A DNA stretch of 64,000 nt from Symbiodinium natans (Eukaryota; Sar; Dinophyceae; Suessiales; Symbiodiniaceae), in contig CAJNDS010002178.1 of assembly GCA_905221605.1 (NCBI GenBank), forward strand, positions 372,693 to 436,692. The letters run 5' to 3'. Below are positions 57,952 through 64,000 of the stretch, one piece after another (position 1 is the stretch's first letter; each line of letters begins with the position of its first letter). The position numbers and the translations under genes were made by a program. The notes under the pieces are model-generated. The model was not told the origin of the DNA. It searched no databases and saw only the letters and a program-made list of their open reading frames with translations.

Positions 57952-59458
57952 ATGCTTGAAGCTCTGGCACCCGGCCGTCCCCGTGCCCTCGAGCTGCACG
58001 TTGAGCGCAGTCCAGCTTGCAGCGTCAGGTCTTGCAGGACGGGTCGGAGGCGATTTCCGTCCGCCACTTCCGCGCCCAACTGGGTCGGCCTCCTGCTTGC
58101 AAGTGCAGGCGCCGCTGGTCGCGCTGGTATCCGGCAGGGCAAGGTCAGTCTGTCGGCCAGACGTGCCGCAAAGAAGGTTCAGCTCTTGGTGGACGGAGAT
58201 TCGCACACAATTGATGAAGTCAGACGAGCAATGCGCCTTGCAGCGGATGGAGGCGCGGTGAAGACGCTGATCTTTGCAGCTCCTGGAAGGAGGCAGAATA
58301 AGAAGTGGCAGGAACTTTTCCGCACGCCGAATGTAGTGTTTCGACCAGTGGGGCGCGACGGTGGTGGAGACCCGGGTGACGTTGCAATCATCCAAGCTTT
58401 TCGCAAGTTTGTCCGATCGTCCTTGCCAACCATCGCCCTGCTGGTCTCTGACAACGACTAATTACCTACCATGTGTGCGGCATGCACGTGGGTCTGGCAA
58501 GACGGTCATCGTCATCGTACCGCAGGCTCGTGTTCATGTGGCAGACCAGTACCGCGAACTGCACGTGCAAGTGCATCTGCTCAAGCGTGACGCTCCGCAG
58601 GTTTCGAAGGTAAAGGTGATCCTTGATTCTGGAGGCCGGGGGAAAGTGATGCTGTGCTGCCCGATTGCAAAAGTTGACTACCGTGATGAACTGGCTGGCA
58701 TCAAGGAGTGCTTGACTGGGCTGGGCTATTGCGGGCCAGACCAGCTAGATGGCTTCATGATTTCCCCGATAGCAAAGTTTTGGAATGCAAATCGTTCAGA
58801 TCCGATTGTAGTATATCCTGGGCATTGTGGTATCAAGCAACTTCATGAACCTTTTGCGCGTGTTGGCGTTGCCGATTTCAAGCCGTGCCGCCGCAACAGT
58901 GCCTTGATCGTGCCCATGCGTCCAAAGTCAAACACCGCCGCCCGCCGGAGACACTTCGGTTCCGCGCTGGCCAGCAGGTTGTTTGCAGGAGGAGGCCCCT
59001 TCATCTTGCAGGATTCGAGAAGACTGGTGGTGTCGGTGTTGAGACAACTCGGCTTCCTTGACACCAAACTGAACTCTGATTTACGAGAGGCGCTTCTGGT
59101 CTTCATCAACTGCACTCACAATAAGTCCACGCTGCGACAGCTTGACCTTCTGCCTTGCAAATGCGACACGTTGAAGGATGTGTCGGGAAAGCTCAGGGAA
59201 GCTTTTGCTTCCAAGAATTCTGCCGGCCTTTGGCAGCTACCCCCTGCAGATGCTCAACTTCGGCAGCTGCTTGTTCGGGAGAGTTTTCTGGAACGGCCGA
59301 CATCTCCTGCGGCCGAAGTCTTTGATGCCATGCGAAAGTACGCCAAGATGCAGGGGTGGCCAATGATGAGGTCCTACATCGGCCTTGTCTGGCGCATCAC
59401 ATACGAGCGCAACAGGTCTGATCCTAACAGGCGGAGAGTGGTTGAGCTTGACGCATGA
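57952..59458 (+). pseudogene. NYN-domain (PIN-like) RNase-type protein, broken by one frameshift
   Basis: Frame one (57952-58461) has VQLLVDGDS at residues 76-84, GGGDPGDVAIIQAF at about 137-150 and IALLVSDND at 161-169, then TAA. The adjacent frame continues with YLPCVRHARGSGKTVIVIVP and runs about 330 codons to TGA at 59456. Together these give the NYN order: DGD, D...D, then SDxD(F/Y)LP...R..GK.V. NYN proteins cleave RNA using clustered Asp residues; all appear present (D81, D83, D140, D143, D167, D169). One base too many near 58459-58464 (GACTAATTAC) separates the frames. The C-terminal ~290 residues (includes DGFMISPIAKFWNANRSDP, VVVSVLRQLGFL-like helices) are unassigned. It has no introns and no telomeric repeats, unlike everything around it, which suggests a retroposed copy. 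Upstream residues 1-70 are Arg/Ser/Ala-rich. Minus-strand frames over it are shadows. Confidence 0.65.
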
Positions 59459-59510
59459 CCAGCTTGAGCAGAAACGTGGGGATCTGTGGGGAGGCAAGGG
59501 TAGCGGTGTT

Positions 59511-59650
59511 AGGGTTTAGGGTTTAGGGTTTAGGGTTTAGGGTTTAGGGTTAGGGTTAGGGTTTAGGGTTTAGGGTTTAGGGTTTAGGGTTTAGGGTTTA
59601 GGGTTTAGGGTTTAGGGTTTAGGGTATAGGGTTTAGGGTTTAGGGTTTAG
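59511..59650 (+). repeat. TTTAGGG array downstream of the NYN gene
   Basis: About 19 units with one TTAGGG slip, beginning about 50 bases after the stop codon. Confidence 0.95.
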
Positions 59651-59867
59651 TCCATATTCCCCGAAGGCTTATGTATGAAGGCGTGTTTGGTTGGGTCATG
59701 GCTCCTCACATCCCCATCACGTACATCCCCAGCTTGTGGAGAAAAGGATGAGAGTTGCGGTTTAGGGGGTCTGAGTTGAAGGTTTCGAGCTTAAGGTTTC
59801 AGGGCTTTGGGCTTTCAAGGCCCAGGGTTTTAGGGTTTAGTGTTTGGGGGTTAGAGAGTTTAGGGCT

Positions 59868-60078
59868 GAGGAAGACCTTTGCGTGCCGCTTCCAGCACTT
59901 TTTTTGTCTGATGCTACAAGAAAAGGAATCAGGTTCGAACTCAGCACACGCCAGGGCCTTTCCAGCAACACATGAGATATGCGTTCCCACAACAAGTGAA
60001 TACCGTCATCTTCTTGTCGTCCATACCAGTTTACCCCTAGTTCATACGGCAAGCATCGCTTATAGTATGGCTGAGCCG
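59868..60078 (+). CDS. Open block ending at an in-frame TAG before the introner gene
   Basis: One frame is open from the end of TTTAGGG repeats (TFACRFQHFFCLMLQEKE ... SIAYSMAEP) to TAG at 60079. The same frame resumes immediately at 60082 as EFARDTSSAPDEL. The TAG could instead be the AG of an acceptor (GAGCCGTAG|GAA). Confidence 0.35.
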
Positions 60079-60081
60079 TAG

Positions 60082-60306
60082 GAATTCGCAAGAGATACTT
60101 CATCGGCACCCGACGAGTTGCGCGTAAGATCGTGCCCAGAGGGAGCCTTGGTCCTCGCTGTGGATAGCGCGCAAAGCCTCCGGCCCATGGTGGTGCCGCA
60201 CACCGTCTTCCATGGACTTGAGCAGGTTCCTCCCGGCCCAGATGGGAATCTCGAAGCCGTTCACTCGACGCAGAGGCACTCCTCCCCCGACGCTATCGGC
60301 GGTGGA
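60082..60306 (+). CDS. Introner gene exon 1 (as seen)
   Basis: The acceptor is GAGCCGTAG and it encodes about 75 residues ending SPDAIGGG. It ends at GGTGGA|GCTGC, a GC donor whose GCTGC recurs at the start of the next exon. Confidence 0.6.
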
Positions 60307-61664
60307 GCTGCTAGGACCCGGAGTAGGCCCTTATTCCCTCATAGTATCCCCTTTGAACTAAAAACGGGCACCCTTTTTGTTCCTAGGTTACTCTTGGGCC
60401 TAGGCTGCAGCCAGTGAGCCAACGGTTGCAGCGCTGCAAGCCGTGGCCAAGGCATCACAGGCCGCCGAGGAGCTTCGGGGAGTGCAGGAATACCAGAAGC
60501 TTGGGTAGCCCTGTGGGGCCATTTCGCCCTGTCTTGTTTTGTGGTTCCTGGCTGCCTTATACAGTAGCCAACTCCCCCAAAAGGGGGTAACCTACTATAT
60601 CCTATTATTCTTCTTCTTATCATTATTAGTATTATTACTCTTAGTATCATTATTAGTATGATTGTCTTTATATGGTTACCGGGATACCAAGGAAGGTCAA
60701 CTCGTGGGTGGCTGCAAACCCTTTCTTCCGACCTTCCTTCGTCTCCGGCATGCAGCCGGCGGTGATCGAGAGCGCGCCGAATGCCATGGGGATGCTGGCA
60801 ACTTCGTAGCTGAGGGAGTGCACTGTACTAACCTTTTGGGAACAGAACTTAGTAGCTGAAGGAGTACACTTTACTAACCTTTTGGGAAAATTGGAATCTT
60901 GTATGGAACTGAAAGGGTGCACTTTTTTGTGGGGCTTCTGAACTTAGCAGCTAAGGCAAAGACCAATCCCCTAGCTGCGTGGCACGCGGCCGAGGCCGTA
61001 CGCGTGGCGGCAGAGGATTCCCTCCCAGGCGGAGATTTGTACGACGGTTCTCGGGGCCCCGACCTAGCTGCGCAGTTCATGTCTTCATCTTCCATGCCGC
61101 CTCCTGCCCTGCTGCTTCCAGCATCTTAGTAGCTGAGTGAGTACACTTTACACTTTTTGGGATACTCTAACCCCCTATAGAACTGAAAGGGCACATTTTT
61201 GTGGGGCTTATGAACTCAGCAACGAAGGCATACAGGCCGCAGTCTTGCAGATGTGGCACCACCGAGCATGGGGTTCATGGGAGAGCGGCAAGGGCGCGCG
61301 ACTTTTTATCCCCTACCGGCAACACCGGCCACACACTTTCCTCCAACCATGGCCGACCAGGAAATGCTCCCTTTGCCGGCTGCCCGATTGCCATCGATTG
61401 CCAACCAGCAGGTTCGGAAGGCAGTTGCACCTAGCCCTAAACCCGAAACCCTAAACCCTTAACCTTTAGCCCCCTAAACCGTAAACCTAACCCTAAACCC
61501 TAAACCCTAAACCCTAAACCCTAAACCCTAAACCCTAAACCCTAAACCCCAAACCCCAAACCCGCGAACCTCAACCCCAAAAGGTCGGAGAGCCTTCTTC
61601 GAAAGACAGGGCGCCTGTGGCGCCACCAGTCGCGGAGGAGACAGATGACCTACTATTTGCTTAA
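60082..61664 (+). CDS. Unassigned gene with short introner-type introns
   Basis: The exons are 60082-60306, 60404-60495 (or -60504), 60692-60797, 60956-61120, 61228-about 61435 and 61584-61664 (TAA). The junctions 60306/60404, 60495/60692 and 60797/60956 keep phase. The product starts EFARDTSSAPDELRVRSCPE and includes QAVAKASQAAEELRGVQEYQ, SWVAANPFFRPSFVSGMQPA, AAWHAAEAVRVAAEDSLPGG and the acidic end VAEETDDLLFA. It is helical with Pro-rich tails. No family is recognised. Its first three introns are transposon-like and lack telomeric repeats. Only the last intron contains CCCTAAA units. Confidence 0.6.
60307..60403 (+). mobile_element. Introner element, family A, 97 nt
   Basis: It starts GCTGCTAGGACCCGGAGTAG and ends GTTACTCTTGGGCCTAG. 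GCTGC (60307-60311) is duplicated at 60404-60408. Excision joins GGG to AASEPTV in phase 0. Confidence 0.75.
60404..60495 (+). CDS. Introner gene exon 2
   Basis: It encodes AASEPTVAALQAVAKASQAA then EELRGVQEYQ. It ends at a GA donor (CA|GAAGCTTGGG, with GAAG repeated at 60692) or nine bases later at GG|GTAGCC; both keep frame. Confidence 0.6.
60496..60691 (+). mobile_element. Intron with diverged element and ATT repeats
   Basis: It contains CCTTATACAGTAGCCAAC and GGGGGTAACCTACTATA plus an (ATT)n-type stretch (60600-60660). GAAG occurs at both boundaries. Confidence 0.4.
60692..60797 (+). CDS. Introner gene exon 3
   Basis: It encodes KVNSWVAANPFFRPSFVSGM then QPAVIESAPNAMGML. It ends ATGCTG|GCAACTTCG (GC donor). 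Confidence 0.6.
60798..60955 (+). mobile_element. Introner element, family H, with partial tandem copy
   Basis: It starts GCAACTTCGTAGCTGAGGGA and ends GAACTTAGCAGCTAAG. GCAA is repeated at 60956. A partial second left end (TTAGTAGCTGAAGGAGTACA) lies at about 60849. Phase 0 is kept. Confidence 0.7.
60956..61120 (+). CDS. Introner gene exon 4
   Basis: It encodes AKTNPLAAWHAAEAVRVAAE, then DSLPGGDLYDGSRGPDLAAQ and a Ser/Pro tail. It is bounded on both sides by family H elements. Confidence 0.6.
61121..61227 (+). mobile_element. Introner element, family H, 107 nt
   Basis: It starts GCATCTTAGTAGCTGAGTGA and ends ATGAACTCAGCAACGAAG. GCAT is repeated at 61228. The next exon's frame is not fixed, because all three frames are open after it. 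Confidence 0.65.
61228..61435 (+). CDS. Introner gene exon 5, frame uncertain
   Basis: All three frames are open. The Pro/Ala-rich one (MADQEMLPLPAARLPSIANQ) matches neighbouring composition but needs a different acceptor (GGCCGCAG|T) from the one implied by the direct repeat. Confidence 0.4.
61584..61664 (+). CDS. Terminal exon VGEPSSKDRAPVAPPVAEET
   Basis: The acceptor is CAACCCCAAAAG after CCCTAAA/CCCCAAA units. The frame ends DDLLFA and TAA at 61662. Confidence 0.6.
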   Translation, partial: VGEPSSKDRAPVAPPVAEETDDLLFA

Positions 61665-61954
61665 GAACCCCCCCCGAAACAATAATAATCTAAACCCTAA
61701 ACCCGAAACCCTAATCCCTAATCCCAAATCCCTATATTGCCCTTATGAGGAAGAATGCCTTCCATTTTTTGGGGGGTTCTTCTGCAAATAGTAGATGAGG
61801 TGCAAGCCTATGTCCGGAAAAAGGCCTCACGCCCTTCAGTGTGTGGAACCTGAACCCCAGGTTTCGGGTTTAGGGTTTAGGGTTTAGGGCAAGCCCATCG
61901 CATTCAATGTCCTGCACCCTTCCGGGGGGTTGAGTTGGAATGCAACCCGAGTTC

Positions 61955-62081
61955 CTATATGAAGCAGGGTTTAAATTTCTTTTTTTGGTGACTGTATATA
62001 AGGCTCCTTTTTAATATTGGTGAGTGTATATACCTGGTGTCCTTTTGGGGGTACAAGAAATATAAACCCTGCTTCATATAG
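61955..62081. mobile_element. MITE family C, copy 2, with 26-bp inverted ends
   Basis: The left end is CTATATGAAGCAGGGTTTAA then ATTTCT. The right end is the inverse with one mismatch. It is 127 bp. Confidence 0.85.
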
Positions 62082-62214
62082 CCCAGTAGCCCATGGACTC
62101 AGGGTTTAGGGTTTAGGGTTTAGGGTTTAAATCTTCGCAGCTCCACCCCCGAACACCCTAAAGCCCTTCAAGCCTTACACTGCTCAACCCCGAAGCCCCA
62201 GAGGCCTCACTAGG

Positions 62215-62347
62215 ACACCCTAAACCCTAAACCCTAAACCCTAAACCCTAAACCCTAAACCCTAAACCCTAAACCCTAAACCCTATACCCTATACCCTAA
62301 ACCCTAAACCCTAAACCCTAAACCCTAAACCCTAAACCCTAAACCCT
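62215..62347 (-). repeat. CCCTAAA array
   Basis: About 18 units with two CCCTATA; it abuts a family A-like element. Confidence 0.9.
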
Positions 62348-62470
62348 AGGCCCTTTTGCCTTTTTTCAGGGTTCAAGTTCCCTTGCCCCTCTTTCAGGGT
62401 TTAAGTTCCCTTGCCCCTTTAGTGACCAAAAAGGCACCCTTTTTACTCCTAGGTTCCTCTTGCGCGTAGC
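62347..62470. mobile_element. Family A element with internal duplication
   Basis: CAGGGTTCAAGTTCCCTTGC and CAGGGTTTAAGTTCCCTTGC are tandem. The right end is TTTTTACTCCTAGGTTCCTC. The left end is lost in telomeric repeats. Confidence 0.5.
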
Positions 62471-63039
62471 TTAAGAGAATCCCAAACCCTCAGCCTACCC
62501 AGAACCGCGTGCCCCGAACCTCCCCCAACAAGAACAAGTAAACCCTAAACCCTAAACCCTAAACCCTAAACCCTAAACCCTAAACACTATACCCTATACC
62601 CTATACCCTAAACCCTAAACCCTAAACCCTAAACCCTAACCCTAAACCCTAAGCCCTAAGCCCTAATCCCTAAACCCTAACCCCTGAAAATCCAAACACC
62701 TTTATGCTTTCCTAAGCACTGACTAGGAAGGCCCTTGAGTCAGTTCATCGTCTTCATTCTTGGGGTCAAGAGGAGCTTATTCTTAAAGCCCTTAAACCCT
62801 AAACTCTCCCTGAGGCCCCCTGAAGCCTCGACCCTAAAACGAAAACCGAAGCCCGAAACCCCTAGATCCCAAGCCCGAAAGAACCCTCAGCCCTCAGCCC
62901 TCAGCCCTCAGCCCTCAGCCCTCAACCCTCTACCCTATACCCTAAACCCTCAACCCTAAACCCTCAACCCTAAACCCTAAACCCTAAACCCTAAACCCTA
63001 AACCCTCAACCCTCAACCCTCAACCCCCAACCCTCAAAC

Positions 63040-63071
<32 letters not shown>

Positions 63072-63125
63072 ACCCTAAACCCTAAACCCTAATCCCTAAA
63101 CCCTAAACCCTAAACCCATGGCAAG

Positions 63126-63195
63126 GCCTTAGAGGCTGCTCAAGTCCAAGCCGAAGAGCTCCAGGCCTCGGCCTCGTGCGAAGAAGAGCTTAGGA
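63126..63195 (+). CDS. Exon ALEAAQVQAEELQASASCEE
   Basis: The acceptor is ACCCATGGCAAG after CCCTAAA arrays; the donor is near TTAGGA|GTTTCAGGG. Coiled-coil-like, possibly a new gene. Confidence 0.58.
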
Positions 63196-63569
63196 GTTTC
63201 AGGGTTTAGGGTTTCGGGTTTTAAGGCTAGGGTTTAGGGCTAGGGTTTAGGGCTAGGGTTTAGGGTTCAGTAATGGGGCTTAGGGTTTAGGAATTTCTTG
63301 GAGGATGCTGGGAAAGCATTTTTTGGTTTAGGTTTAGGGTTGTGAGGGTGGGAGGATGTTAGTATCGGGTCCCGGGTCTATAGGTTTTTGTTGGTGGTTT
63401 AGGGTTTAGGGTTGAGGGTTGAGGGTTTAGGGTTTAGGGTTTAGGGTTTAGGGTTTAGGGTTTAGGGTTTAGGGCTTCTCAGCCACTAAGTAAAGGGTTT
63501 CGGCTTCAGAGATTTGAGGAGTCAAGGGGTTGAGTTGTTTTTTGGGGCTTAGGGCTCTGGGGATGAGAA

Positions 63570-63695
63570 ACCCTAAACCCTAAACCCTAAACCCTACACC
63601 CTAAACCCTAAACCCTAAACCCTAAACCCTAAACCCTAAACCCTAAACCCTAAACCCTAAACCCTAACCCTAAACCCTAAACCCTAAACCCTAAG
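63570..63695 (-). repeat. CCCTAAA array
   Basis: Seventeen units with one slip. Confidence 0.9.
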
Positions 63696-63789
63696 AGTCT
63701 AGGATCAAGGGTTTAGAGTGGTTCGTTGGGGCTGTTGGAAGAGGGGAAGGGGCTCAGGTTTATTTGCTTGGAGGGGTCCAGGGCTTGAG

Positions 63790-63929
63790 GTTTGTTCTTT
63801 TTGTTTTTATTATGTTTTATTATTATCATTATTGTTATCATTATTTTATTATTATTATTATTATTATGTTTTATTATTATTATTATTATTTGTATTCTTA
63901 TGTTTTATTGTTATTATGATTTATTATTT

Positions 63930-63961
<32 letters not shown>

Positions 63962-63962
63962 G
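63790..63962. repeat. ATT-rich microsatellite then long G tract
   Basis: TTATTATTATTATG-type repeats to about 63930, T tract, then about 20 G. Confidence 0.9.
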
Positions 63963-64000
63963 GGGAGCCTCATCGGTTTCGGGGTTTATAGGGTTCAAAG

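Larger units (their letters stand above)
1..64000. repeat. Interstitial telomere-type heptamer arrays, both orientations, throughout
   Basis: By eye a large share of the window is CCCTAAA or TTTAGGG arrays from a few units to over 40 units, with variants CCCTAAG, CCCTGAA, CCCTCAA, CCCCTAA, CCCCAAA, CCCAAAA and CCTAAAG. Orientation flips many times. The usual order is exon, TTTAGGG arrays, unique or transposon sequence, CCCTAAA arrays, next exon. Stretches over 300 bases not listed elsewhere (for example 161-753, 1400-2310, 6730-6940, 14050-14300, 29990-30180, 47550-48120, 51000-51900, 62090-63120) hold only such arrays and their degenerate copies. The repeat matches the telomere sequence of plants and dinoflagellates. 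Because it is internal and inverts repeatedly, it is not a chromosome end. Confidence 0.95.

Noticed and set aside
57859-58395. 178-codon minus-strand frame
   Set aside because: It overlaps the NYN gene, whose + strand frames carry the family motifs; the minus frame shows none.

Overview
The window looks like nuclear DNA of a dinoflagellate or a close alveolate. Evidence: plant/dinoflagellate-type telomere heptamers (TTTAGGG/CCCTAAA) throughout; very short exons (about 25-110 nt); splice donors starting GT, GC or GA with acceptors that favour AG|G; transposon-like introns flanked by short direct repeats; and a copia-type integrase fragment. The species cannot be named from this. Exon calls rest on open frame, splice-like boundaries and, in a few cases, recognisable protein family. 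No transcript was available, so most products are unassigned. Almost all credible coding pieces lie on the + strand.

Layout. 0.75-1.4 kb: three small exons, two of them separated by a 117-nt transposon-derived intron. 2.3-11.2 kb: 3' part of a DNA ligase IV-like gene in about a dozen mini-exons (end of the ligase core, linker, first BRCT domain). A copia integrase relic sits at 10.3-10.7 kb. 12-22.5 kb: scattered unassigned exons. 22.7-25.2 kb: an island of other repeats (a hairpin cluster, a large GGGCCAAGG inverted array, duplicated ~0.56-kb units, a CCTGGC array). 26.6-36.6 kb: more unassigned exons, including two candidate first exons. 37.2-42.6 kb: exons rich in coiled-coil sequence. 43-57.7 kb: many small exons, one BRCT-like, several ending in stop codons. 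57.85-59.46 kb: an intron-poor NYN-domain ribonuclease-like gene broken by one frameshift. 60.08-61.66 kb: a gene whose introns are short transposon-like elements (introners) with matching direct repeats. 62-64 kb: mostly arrays and one coiled-coil exon.

The main observation is the architecture. Introns are largely built from telomere heptamers. In most cases the TTTAGGG orientation follows an exon's donor and the CCCTAAA orientation precedes the next acceptor, so each intron can fold back on itself. CCCTAAA arrays contain neither AG nor GT but repeat a CTAAA branch-like motif. TTTAGGG arrays supply GT every seven bases. Between arrays sit several families of small terminal-inverted-repeat elements; at least two of these act as introns that keep the reading frame.

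No tRNA, rRNA, CRISPR array or bacterial-type operon was recognised.
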